Positions 5,910 through 12,894 of a DNA stretch of 12,894 nt are shown piece by piece. The notes beneath the pieces were generated by a model. It did no database searches. It worked only from the letters and a program-made list of their open reading frames with translations, and was not told the DNA's origin. The DNA lies in the NCBI GenBank assembly GCA_028688175.1, contig JAQTYS010000006.1, forward strand, positions 1-12,894, in the 5' to 3' direction. Source of the stretch: Methanothrix sp. (GTDB lineage Archaea; Halobacteriota; Methanosarcinia; Methanotrichales; Methanotrichaceae). A program made the position numbers and the translations under genes. How positions within the stretch are numbered: the stretch's first letter is position 1; each line of letters opens with the position of its first letter.

Positions 5910-7118
5910 ATGCTTGTAAATCTTGATCTTCATATCCATTCCAAGTATTCGATGGCAGTCTCCGCTGATATGCAGCTGCCGGAGATTGCCAGAGAGGCAG
6001 CGCGAAAGGGTGTGAAGATTGTGGCCACGGGGGACTGCCTGCATCCTCTATGGCTGGATGCCATAAAGAAGCTTCCGAAGGACGACGGGCTCTTTCTTCA
6101 GGGCGATACATATTTTGTCCTCAGCGTGGAGGTGGAGGATAAGAGTCGCGTCCATCATCTCATCTTTCTGCCTGATACTGCCCAGGCAGAGCAGCTGCAA
6201 GAGGCCTTTGCCCCCCACTGTGCGAACCTGTCGAGCGACGGCAGGCCACGGCTCCATTTGAACGGCTGTGAAATTGCCGATTATGTTCTTGAGGCGGGTG
6301 GACTGCTGGGACCTGCCCACGCCTTCACACCTTGGACCGGCATCTTTGCTTACTTTGGCTCAATAGCAGAATGTTACCAGGAGAAGGCGCAGCAGATCCG
6401 GTTCATTGAATTGGGCCTCTCTGCGGACACTGATTATGCGGACCGGATTGCCGATCTGTCCACCCGGACCTTTCTCTCCAACTCCGATGCTCATTCGCCC
6501 CGCTCCAATAAGCTGGCCCGGGAATTCAATCAGATGGAGCTTGCATCTTTTAGCTATCAGGATCTCATTCTCGCCATCAGGCGTGAAGGGGGACGGCGTA
6601 TTGTAAAGAATGTGGGCCTCTTTCCAGAGGAAGGAAAATATAATCGCACGGCCTGCACACGCTGCTATCGGCAGTACTCCCAGGCCCAAAAGGACGAATT
6701 TATGGGGCGATGTCCGGATTGCGCAGGGCGAATTAAGATAGGTGTGGTTGACCGGGTGAATCTTCTGGCTGATTATGAAGAGCCTGTGCACCCTCTGCAC
6801 CGGCCCCCTTACCTGCATATTATTCCCCTGGCAGAGATCATTGCTCTGGCGCTGGGTCACAAAAGCGTCACGACCGCCGGCGTGCAAAAAAGCTGGAGCG
6901 AGCTGACCGGGTCTCTGACGGAGATTGAGGTTTTAATGCAGGCAGATCTTGCTGAGTTGAAGGCCGATCCGAGAGTTATCGAAGCCATCCAAAACTTTCG
7001 CATGGGCCGGGTAAAGGTGCAACCCGGTGGCGGGGGCAAGTACGGGGTGGTTGGGCTGGCGCAAGCTGCCGGGGTGGAAGGCAAAAAAGATGGGCAGAGG
7101 TCGCTCTTCGATTTTTGA
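5910..7118 (+). CDS. endoQ: Endonuclease Q-type PHP-domain DNA repair nuclease
   Basis: The 402-residue protein begins with a PHP metal-dependent phosphoesterase domain: DLHIHSKYSMAVS (6-18), GDCLHPLW (41-48), EVEDKSRVHHL (74-84), GPAHAFTPWTG (134-144) and SNSDAHSP (190-197), which provide the His/Asp metal ligands. Next comes a four-cysteine zinc site (Cys249, Cys252, Cys268, Cys271) and then RIKIGVVDRVNLLADY, both diagnostic of archaeal Endonuclease Q. That enzyme nicks DNA 5' of deaminated bases (hypoxanthine, uracil, xanthine) and abasic sites. The last residues, QRSLFDF (396-402), fit a PCNA-interacting PIP box (QxxLxxF). The length matches the family. The gene is often annotated only as a conserved hypothetical or helicase-like protein. 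The ATG at 5910 lacks a strong ribosome binding site but begins exactly at the family start. Confidence 0.88.
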   Translation: MLVNLDLHIHSKYSMAVSADMQLPEIAREAARKGVKIVATGDCLHPLWLDAIKKLPKDDGLFLQGDTYFVLSVEVEDKSRVHHLIFLPDTAQAEQLQEAFAPHCANLSSDGRPRLHLNGCEIADYVLEAGGLLGPAHAFTPWTGIFAYFGSIAECYQEKAQQIRFIELGLSADTDYADRIADLSTRTFLSNSDAHSPRSNKLAREFNQMELASFSYQDLILAIRREGGRRIVKNVGLFPEEGKYNRTACTRCYRQYSQAQKDEFMGRCPDCAGRIKIGVVDRVNLLADYEEPVHPLHRPPYLHIIPLAEIIALALGHKSVTTAGVQKSWSELTGSLTEIEVLMQADLAELKADPRVIEAIQNFRMGRVKVQPGGGGKYGVVGLAQAAGVEGKKDGQRSLFDF

Positions 7119-7219
7119 GAGGAAAGCCCGGTGAATGGCGGCGTCAGAATTCTGGTAGCCAATCGCGATTGCATTAATATTTCAAATATTTATATTCTGT
7201 CTTGCTCTAACACCAGGTT

Positions 7220-7510
7220 TCATGCTATTTGGCATTCGCAAATGGTGACTTCCTCCCATGCCCCTGAAGGGGCAGGGCTTCCTGCTTCACAGAGCACCTT
7301 CGGGTTCTCCACAGGCTTGAATTCGACGCAGTCCGCGCCTACTACGTTGTTGCCCAATCCAAGTTCGACTTTACGGGGTACATGGTACAGGCAACTGACT
7401 TGTATTCCCGACCAAGCGAGTCTGAAGGTTAACGGTTGTACAGAGATTGCAGCCAGTATAGATATAGTTGATCTGTGCGGCGTGAAAGTAATGAACGGGG
7501 TGCGATTCAT
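7220..7510 (-). pseudogene. tnpB: Remnant of IS200/IS605-family tnpB C-terminal region
   Basis: A minus-strand frame reads GNNVVGADCVEFKPVENPKV and then CEAGSPAPSGAWEEVT. The last part is the typical way in which IS605-type tnpB runs into the element's right end: GAAGC, a GC-rich hairpin with a CTTCAG/CTGAAG core, then GGGAGGAAGTCAC. The catalytic RuvC motifs of TnpB and the zinc finger are absent, so only the extreme 3' end remains. A second right-end-like copy sits where the frame begins. The family assignment rests on recognised end structure rather than on a catalytic motif. Confidence 0.55.
7255..7277 (-). repeat. IS605-type right-end hairpin, copy 1
   Basis: TGCCCC and GGGGCA form a perfect stem around a TGAA loop, extended by CCC/GGG past a single bulged A. 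Flanks read GAAGTCACC on one side and GGAAGCAGG on the other when viewed on the minus strand, as at the right ends of many IS200/IS605-family elements. Confidence 0.55.
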
Positions 7511-7532
7511 CCCACCCCCTGAAGGGGGCGGG
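7511..7532 (-). repeat. IS605-type right-end hairpin, copy 2
   Basis: CCCCC and GGGGG pair around the same TGAA loop, with CCC/GGG outside. On the minus strand it encodes EDPPPSGGGMNR, parallel to AGSPAPSGAWEEV at copy 1. It lies 256 bases from copy 1 in the same orientation, which suggests two nested or successive insertions. Confidence 0.55.
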
Positions 7533-7596
7533 TCTTCTCTACCCCTTTACCCCGACGTTATAAAACACTGTCTTAAGGATGTTTCTTTCTTACATA

Positions 7597-7604
7597 TTTA
7601 AATA
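7597..7604 (+). promoter_or_regulatory. TATA box, probable promoter of the multicopper oxidase gene
   Basis: TTTAAATA is a perfect archaeal TATA box inside an AT-rich stretch. Transcription would start near 7629, giving a leader of about 100 bases. A weaker candidate, TTTTATC near 7689, would give a short leader instead. The sequence around 7597 is nearly palindromic and could also fire on the minus strand. Confidence 0.5.
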
Positions 7605-7731
7605 CTTAAAAAAGATATTTAGTTTATGTATATACGATTCCTCGGAGGGGGCGGTATTTCAAAGGCAGATTAATGTTATTTTATTGATTTTATCTGTGGA
7701 AATGACTTATGAATAATTCGATATAAGATGG

Positions 7732-10700
7732 ATGATTGATATGGACTTTCGAACTAAATCGTCTAGGTGCAAATTCAAAGAGAGGTTTTCTTTTCTTGAA
7801 GCTGCTGCAATATTATTTCTGGCAGGAATGCTGCTTGCCATATTGTCTTTAAATGGCAGTGCTGCCAATGAGAGCATTGAATTAAACAGCATCGCTCTCA
7901 ATTCATCGGATAGCCCAACTCAAAACGAAAATGTCACCTTCGATGCGCGGCAATATCTCAAAATGAGGATGCAATTGCCTGCTGACCGGAAAGCTGCTGC
8001 CCAGCGCTACAAAGCATCTCGCGAGGAGGCAATGGCCCTGGCTCGTAAGGCTGCACCCGGCGCAGCTCCTACAGTTGCGCCATTGTTTGACCCTGGCGGG
8101 ATTCCTCACTATTTCGGCCCCTATCCTAACTACGCCAACAGCCCCATGCCTACTGGTTCTATTGCCAGTATCACTGTGACAAATGGGGGTAGTGGATATG
8201 TCAGTCCCACGATTGAAATCTCGGACGTCTACGGTACTGGCGCAGGTGCTGCTGCTACCGCGACGGTTGCTGGTGGTGTTATTACTGGCATTACCGTCAC
8301 CCCCGGATCCGAAGGCAGCGGTTACACTGCTCCATTAGTTACCATCGTTGATGCAGCCGGTACAGGCGCAACAGCTACGGCAACATTAGGTGGCACTCTA
8401 GCCGGTGGAATTAAAAAATTCGTTGATACGCTACCGAATCTTCCCCAAGCAATTCCCGATCAAGTAACGTATCCTGCTGGTGGAAAAGGCTACACATCAG
8501 CTCCTACAATCGAGATCAACGATGGGACCGGCACAGGTGCTACAGCTACAGCCCATTTGACCGGAGATACCGTAACCAGTGTCACCATCGATAGCGGCGG
8601 TAGTGGATATTCTGCCAATCCGACCATTACCTTCAAAGGTGGTGGAGCTACGACCCATGCCATAGGAAAGGCAACGGTGGTAGGTGGCGTCATCACCGCA
8701 ATCACCCTCTTGGGGTGTGATTATTATGAAATAGCACTGGTTGAGTACAGCCAGAAGATGCATACCGATCTTCCTGCGACCAGGCTGAGGGGCTATGTGC
8801 AGCTGAGTACCCCAGTTATCCCTGGAGCGGGCGTTGCATTGCAGGATGTCAACGGCGATCCCATCTTGAAGCCCGATAGCACTCCGGCAATAGCTGTCAC
8901 AAATCCTCAGTACATGGGTCCCATCATAGTCTCAGAGCGGGACCGTCCGGTGCGCATCAAATTCTATAACCTTCTTCCCAAAGGGGAGGGTGGCGACCTA
9001 TTCCTTCCGGTAGATACAACCCTTATGGGCGCTGGAATGGGGCCCAACATGATTATGCCCGACACGGTGACGCAACCGGGCGGAGCGGTAGTCAAGATCA
9101 CGACAATGATGCCTCATAACCTCGCAGAAGGGCAATTGATCATGCTGCACGGCTTTGTGCCGGATGCATATAATGGGGAGTATCGTGTGCTGGGCACCGG
9201 ACTAACTGCGACTCAATTCCAGATCCAGCTCAAGACCGATCCAGCACCGGCAGTCGTGACCAAAGGGCATATCATGGAGCTGTATACTCAGAACCGTGCC
9301 ACGGTGCATCTTCATGGCGGATATGTTCCATGGATTAGCGATGGGACACCCCACCAGTGGATAACTCCCGCTGGAGAGACCACATCCTACCCCAAAGGCG
9401 TCAGCATGCGTAACGTTCCGGACATGCCTGATCCAGGCGACGGCTCGATGACCTTCTTCTATAACAACCAGCAAAGCGCTAGGCTGATGTTTTACCATGA
9501 TCATTCTTATGGTATTACTCGGATCAATGTCTATGCGGGAGAGGCGGCTGGGTACTTGATAACCGACCAGGTTGAGAAAGATATGATCGACGGCACCAAC
9601 TTTGCCGGAATCAATCTCAATCCACCAGCCAAAGTCCTTCCTGATGTAGGAATTCCTCTGGTCATTCAGGATAAGACCTTTGTCGATGCAAATACCATCT
9701 GGTCTCAGGACCCGACCTGGAACTGGGGAACTGCTGCCAGAGATCCTAACACTGGGAAAATTTTGAATGCCAATACCGGCGATCTCTGGATGCCTCATGT
9801 CTATATGACCAACCAAAATCCGTGGGACATCGGAGGCATGAATGCATTCGGCCGCTGGCATTATGGACCATGGTTCTGGCCGCCCACAACGAATATTGCA
9901 CACGGCCCTGTACCAAATCCCTATTCCGGCCCCAATGAGCCGCCAATGATTCCGGGCGTGCCCCACAACTCCATGGCCATGGAGTCCTTCGTAGACACAC
10001 CGGTGGTCAATGGCATGGCCTATCCCTACCTGGAGGTAGATCCCAAGGCTTATCGGTTCCGTATTCTTAATGCAGCCGACGACCGGTTCTTCAACCTGCA
10101 GCTCTATCTGGCCACCAATATCCTCAGCGGTATCACCGTTACGAGCGGAGGTGGCAATTACGTAGCTCCTGCGGTCATCATAACCGATACTACCGGCAAA
10201 GGTGCTACTGCAACCGCGACAGTAGTGAACGGGATAATTACCGGTGTTGAACTATTAACTGTGGGCAGCGGTTATACTGCGCCTACCGTTACATTCAATG
10301 ATGCAGTCGGAAGCGGTGCTGCTGCAACTGCAACACTCTACACTGCTCCGACCGAGGTTGGCATGATTCCGGCATCAAATTATGCAGGCTTGCCAGCTAG
10401 CTGGCCTACAGACGGAAGGGAGGGCGGTGTGCCTGATCCAGCCAAGGTTGGCCCATCATTTATCCAGATAGGAACGGAAGGCGGCTTCTTGCCTGCACCG
10501 GTGGAGCTGCCCACTTTGCCTGTCAACTGGAATATGGACCAGACGAACTTTGATTTCGGGAACGTTAACCAGGGAACACTTCTGCTGGGCCCGGCTGAGC
10601 GGGCGGACGTCATCGTGGACTTCTCTGCATACGCTGGAAAGACGCTCATCTTGTACAACGATGCTCCTGCTCCCTTCCCGGCAATCGATCCGCGCTACGA

Positions 10701-12891
10701 CTACTACACCAACCATCCGGATCAGACCGACACAGGTGGCGCACCTACTACCCAGGCAGGTTATGGTCCCAACACGCGAACTATCATGCAAATTCGGGTA
10801 GCTGACGTACCTCCTGCAGATGCATACGATCTGGCCAAATTGCAGGCTGTATTCGCCAAGGATACGGTGAACAATAAGAAGGGCGTCTTCGAGGCGTCCC
10901 AGGATGAGATCATTGTGCCGCAGGCGGAATATAATTCGGCCTATGACAGAACAGATCTGGCGGTGAATCCTTATGTGAGGATCTTTGATAACAGCAAGAC
11001 ATTCCAGACACTTGCCGGCTCGACGGCAACTATCACCTTCGACCCGAAGGCTATTCAGGATGAGATGGGTGAAGCCTTCGAGACCGACTACGGACGAATG
11101 AGCGGCTTCTTAGGTCTTGAGGTGCCATTCACGGGGGCTGGCAATCAGAACTTCCTTCTCTATCCCTTTGCCTCTCCTCCGGTCGAGATAATCAAAGGCT
11201 CGGTCTACGGAACTCAGATCGGATCGACTGAAGACGGAACCCAGATCTGGAAGATCACCCATAACGGAGTGGACACGCATACCATACACGTGCATCTGTT
11301 CAATGCCCAGTTGATCAATCGTGTGGCCTGGGACAATGCCATTCGCGTTCCTGATCTCAATGAGCTGGGGTGGAAGGAGACCTTCCGGGTTAACCCGCTG
11401 CAAGACACCATAATCGCTTTGAGGCCCATAGCTCCAACGCAGCCTTTCGAAGTTCCCAACAGTGAGCGGTTGATCGACCCGACCATGCCGGAAGGTGCTG
11501 AACTTAAAGGAGGGCCGCTAGGATTTCAGGATCCGAGTGGTGAGCCGGTTACTGTGCTCAATCATATCGTCAACTTTGGATGGGAGTACATGATGCACTG
11601 CCATCTTCTCTCTCATGAAGAGATGGACATGATGCATGCTGTGGCCTTTGTGGTGTCGCCAAGGGCTCCTTCTGACCTGGTAGTCACATTATCCGGAGCA
11701 GGACCTCTTGCTGCAACTTTGAACTGGGTGGACAATTCCATCAGCGAAACCGGATTTCTCATCCAGAGAGCAAAGGACGCGGCATTCACCGTGGATCTGA
11801 CGGAATTTTCAGTTGGGCCGAATGTGGTAACATACACCGATACTTCTGTAGTGCCCGACACAACATATTACTACAGGGTGCGAGCTGTCAACCTGGTGGG
11901 CGATACCACAGTGTATCCGGCTCCTGCGGTGGGATTCCCTCAGAAGACTGCATACTCAGCATGGTCGAACAGTGCGATGCTGTCCGAAGTATTGACCATA
12001 TCTGCAATAGGCACTGGTAAAGATTTACAGATTAAACAGCGCATTGGAGGTGCGTGGGGTGCTTGGCAGGGCCTGGGAGGTTTTGTACAAAACCTTGACT
12101 CTACATCATCAGCTGGCAATGTCTATGTCTTCGCACGTGGTGGAGACAATGCTCTATGGTACCGAAATTGGAATGGACTAACCTGGGGCGATTGGCAAAC
12201 CTTAGGCGGATGGATGGATCTCCTTGAGTCCACATCATCAGGTGGCGATGTCTATGCCTTTGCACGCGGCGGAGAAAACGTCTTATGGTACCGAAATTGG
12301 AATGGCGTTACCTGGGCCGAATGGCAGAACCTGGGTGGTTATGCAAAAGACATTGATGTCACATCATCAGCTGGCAGTGTCTATGCCTTTGCACGCGGAG
12401 GAGATGAAGCTTTATGGTATCGAAATTGGAATGGTGCTGCCTGGAGTGATTGGCAAAGCCTGGGTGGCTGGATAGATCTCCTTGATTCCACATCATCAGG
12501 GGGCAGTGTCTTTGTCTTCGCACGCGGAGGAGAAAACGTCTTATGGTACCGAAATTGGAATGGCGTTGCCTGGAGTGATTGGCAGAACCTGGGAGGATTT
12601 ATAACAGATCTTGCTTGCACATCATCTGCTGGCAGTGTCTTTGTCTTCGCACGGGGAGGAGACGGCGCCCTATGGTACCGAAATTGGGATGGTGCTACCT
12701 GGAGCGATTGGCAGAGCCTGGGTGGCCAGATAACTGACCTCGATGCAATATCATCCGGAGGCAATGTCGGTGTCTATGTAATTGGGACCGATGGTGCCTT
12801 ATGGAATATAAATTGGGATGGAACTGCATGGAGTGCATGGCAGAGCCAGGGAGGTTCGATAACAAGCCTTGATGCAACATTATTGAATTAA
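7732..12891 (+). CDS. Giant exported multicopper oxidase with inserted repeat modules, FnIII domain and PLL-type propeller
   Basis: The 1719-residue protein has a signal peptide (hydrophobic core about 20-40, possible cleavage after GSAA at 42-45) and no visible membrane anchor, so it is probably secreted or surface-bound. The oxidase part spans about residues 90-1310 and holds all copper ligands: HLHG (His526, His528), HDH (His589, His591), HTIHVH (His1183, His1186, His1188) and HCHLLSHEEMDM (His1289, Cys1290, His1291, His1295, Met1300). The last group, with His1183, gives the type 1 site with a Met axial ligand. GSGY-repeat modules occupy about 144-328 and 794-872, and another insert lies at about 450-511. 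An FnIII domain (about 1312-1398) and a seven-bladed propeller (about 1408-1719) follow. The ATG at 7741, preceded by GGATGAT at 7730-7736, is an equally good start. Such enzymes oxidise phenols, metals or Cu(I) with O2; the substrate here is unknown. Confidence 0.9.
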   Translation: MIDMDFRTKSSRCKFKERFSFLEAAAILFLAGMLLAILSLNGSAANESIELNSIALNSSDSPTQNENVTFDARQYLKMRMQLPADRKAAAQRYKASREEAMALARKAAPGAAPTVAPLFDPGGIPHYFGPYPNYANSPMPTGSIASITVTNGGSGYVSPTIEISDVYGTGAGAAATATVAGGVITGITVTPGSEGSGYTAPLVTIVDAAGTGATATATLGGTLAGGIKKFVDTLPNLPQAIPDQVTYPAGGKGYTSAPTIEINDGTGTGATATAHLTGDTVTSVTIDSGGSGYSANPTITFKGGGATTHAIGKATVVGGVITAITLLGCDYYEIALVEYSQKMHTDLPATRLRGYVQLSTPVIPGAGVALQDVNGDPILKPDSTPAIAVTNPQYMGPIIVSERDRPVRIKFYNLLPKGEGGDLFLPVDTTLMGAGMGPNMIMPDTVTQPGGAVVKITTMMPHNLAEGQLIMLHGFVPDAYNGEYRVLGTGLTATQFQIQLKTDPAPAVVTKGHIMELYTQNRATVHLHGGYVPWISDGTPHQWITPAGETTSYPKGVSMRNVPDMPDPGDGSMTFFYNNQQSARLMFYHDHSYGITRINVYAGEAAGYLITDQVEKDMIDGTNFAGINLNPPAKVLPDVGIPLVIQDKTFVDANTIWSQDPTWNWGTAARDPNTGKILNANTGDLWMPHVYMTNQNPWDIGGMNAFGRWHYGPWFWPPTTNIAHGPVPNPYSGPNEPPMIPGVPHNSMAMESFVDTPVVNGMAYPYLEVDPKAYRFRILNAADDRFFNLQLYLATNILSGITVTSGGGNYVAPAVIITDTTGKGATATATVVNGIITGVELLTVGSGYTAPTVTFNDAVGSGAAATATLYTAPTEVGMIPASNYAGLPASWPTDGREGGVPDPAKVGPSFIQIGTEGGFLPAPVELPTLPVNWNMDQTNFDFGNVNQGTLLLGPAERADVIVDFSAYAGKTLILYNDAPAPFPAIDPRYDYYTNHPDQTDTGGAPTTQAGYGPNTRTIMQIRVADVPPADAYDLAKLQAVFAKDTVNNKKGVFEASQDEIIVPQAEYNSAYDRTDLAVNPYVRIFDNSKTFQTLAGSTATITFDPKAIQDEMGEAFETDYGRMSGFLGLEVPFTGAGNQNFLLYPFASPPVEIIKGSVYGTQIGSTEDGTQIWKITHNGVDTHTIHVHLFNAQLINRVAWDNAIRVPDLNELGWKETFRVNPLQDTIIALRPIAPTQPFEVPNSERLIDPTMPEGAELKGGPLGFQDPSGEPVTVLNHIVNFGWEYMMHCHLLSHEEMDMMHAVAFVVSPRAPSDLVVTLSGAGPLAATLNWVDNSISETGFLIQRAKDAAFTVDLTEFSVGPNVVTYTDTSVVPDTTYYYRVRAVNLVGDTTVYPAPAVGFPQKTAYSAWSNSAMLSEVLTISAIGTGKDLQIKQRIGGAWGAWQGLGGFVQNLDSTSSAGNVYVFARGGDNALWYRNWNGLTWGDWQTLGGWMDLLESTSSGGDVYAFARGGENVLWYRNWNGVTWAEWQNLGGYAKDIDVTSSAGSVYAFARGGDEALWYRNWNGAAWSDWQSLGGWIDLLDSTSSGGSVFVFARGGENVLWYRNWNGVAWSDWQNLGGFITDLACTSSAGSVFVFARGGDGALWYRNWDGATWSDWQSLGGQITDLDAISSGGNVGVYVIGTDGALWNINWDGTAWSAWQSQGGSITSLDATLLN
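8152..8715 (+). repeat. N-terminal GSGY beta-repeat modules inside the oxidase
   Basis: Three full repeats and one partial repeat of about 40-50 residues share the pattern GGSGY-x3-P-T-I-x-I-x-D-x-x-GTGA-x-ATA, then GGVIT-x-I-x-V. They are broken in the middle by about 25 residues of ordinary oxidase sequence (GGIKKFVDTLPNLPQAIPD). After the block the oxidase sequence resumes at CDYYEIALVEY. Confidence 0.7.
9079..9264 (+). other. Inserted PHNL...YNGEY module before the first copper motif
   Basis: Residues about 450-511 contain VKITTMMPHNLAEGQLIML, then AYNGEYRVLG and TQFQIQL. This matches a small beta module (TTxxPHxLxxGxxVxIxG...YNGxxxV...TxFxYxL) that is common in phage and surface proteins and often labelled FCCH-like. 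It interrupts the oxidase between TTLMGAGMGPNM and YTQNRATVHLHGG. Confidence 0.5.
10111..10347 (+). repeat. GSGY modules inserted in the middle cupredoxin domain
   Basis: Two more repeats of the same type as at the N-terminus lie between FFNLQLY (about residue 792) and EVGMIPAS. These flanks are normally adjacent parts of one cupredoxin domain, so this is a true domain insertion at a loop. Confidence 0.7.
11665..11926 (+). other. Fibronectin type III domain linker
   Basis: Residues about 1312-1398 show the FnIII pattern: APSDL at the start, LNWVDNS with the conserved Trp, ETGFLIQRA, and YTDTSVVPDTTYYYRVRAVN with the conserved Tyr residues. It joins the oxidase to the propeller and acts as a spacer or adhesion domain. 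Confidence 0.8.
11953..12888 (+). repeat. Seven-bladed PLL/DUF346-type propeller encoded by 129-bp repeats
   Basis: Six consecutive 43-residue repeats start at 12082, 12211, 12340, 12469, 12598 and 12727. The TATGG codons of their LWYRNW motif recur exactly every 129 bases (12155, 12284, 12413, 12542, 12671). The consensus is S-S-x-G-x-V-x-x-F-A-R-G-G-x-x-x-LWYRNWNG, then W-x-x-W-Q-x-LGG. A diverged first blade (11953-12081) and a short closing strand (12856-12888) make seven blades, as in Photorhabdus PLL lectins, which bind fucosylated glycans. Sugar binding here is inference. Confidence 0.8.
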
Positions 12892-12894
12892 GAT

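Larger units (their letters stand above)
7119..7731. other. 613-base gap with decayed IS200/IS605-type sequence and a promoter
   Basis: No intact gene lies here. The middle holds minus-strand remnants of tnpB 3' ends with two right-end hairpins. The last part is AT-rich and carries the promoter of the multicopper oxidase gene. The first 130 bases after endoQ show nothing I recognise. Confidence 0.6.

Noticed and set aside
7131..7601. 156-codon open frame on the plus strand after endoQ
   Set aside because: It is antisense to the tnpB remnant and runs through both right-end hairpins; its reading is explained by that structure.
9202..9966. 254-codon minus-strand open frame inside the oxidase gene
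   Set aside because: It is a shadow of a long real gene that has full domain support on the plus strand.
12082..12855. Regular 129-bp repeats considered as a CRISPR array or minisatellite
   Set aside because: The period is a multiple of three, there are no unique spacers, and the repeats encode propeller blades in one open frame.

Overview
The window looks like part of a euryarchaeal, probably methanogen, chromosome. Methanosarcinales, Methanothrix-like, is my inference; no rRNA or methanogenesis gene is present to settle it. The archaeal signs are TTTAAATA- and TTTATAT-type TATA boxes upstream of genes, GGTGA-type ribosome binding sites, several TTG/GTG starts, and an Endonuclease Q-type PHP nuclease with a C-terminal PCNA-binding motif.

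Layout. (1) Bases 1-1631, minus strand: the 5' end of trpB, cut by the window edge, behind its own promoter and a set of GTACAT/ATGTAC boxes that resemble the archaeal TrpY operator; upstream of it lies the two-gene exonuclease VII operon xseA-xseB, a largely bacterial enzyme. (2) Bases 1787-4757, plus strand: a compact cbiM-cbiN-cbiQ-cbiO operon, a complete group I ECF-type cobalt (or nickel) importer with overlapping or nearly abutting genes. CbiO carries an unassigned C-terminal extension of about 100 residues. (3) A 312-bp gap between converging genes, rich in inverted repeats. (4) larB on the minus strand (nickel-pincer cofactor synthesis), then a divergent endoQ gene. (5) A 613-bp gap holding decayed 3' ends of IS200/IS605-family tnpB elements, with two GC-rich right-end hairpins, followed by a TATA box. 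(6) A 5.2-kb gene that fills the rest of the window.

The 5.2-kb gene is the most striking item. It encodes a 1719-residue exported multicopper oxidase with all twelve copper ligands present. The catalytic fold is interrupted by beta-rich modules: GSGY repeats at the N-terminus and again inside the middle cupredoxin domain, plus a separate insert just before the first copper motif. The enzyme is followed by a fibronectin type III domain and a seven-bladed PLL/DUF346-type lectin-like propeller, whose blades repeat at an exact 129-bp period. A potentially oxygen-using surface enzyme with a glycan-binding-like propeller is unexpected if the host is a strict anaerobe.

Functional links: the importer would supply Co for corrinoids, or Ni. 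LarB belongs to a nickel cofactor pathway, so the centre of the window has a transition-metal theme, but larC and larE are not here.
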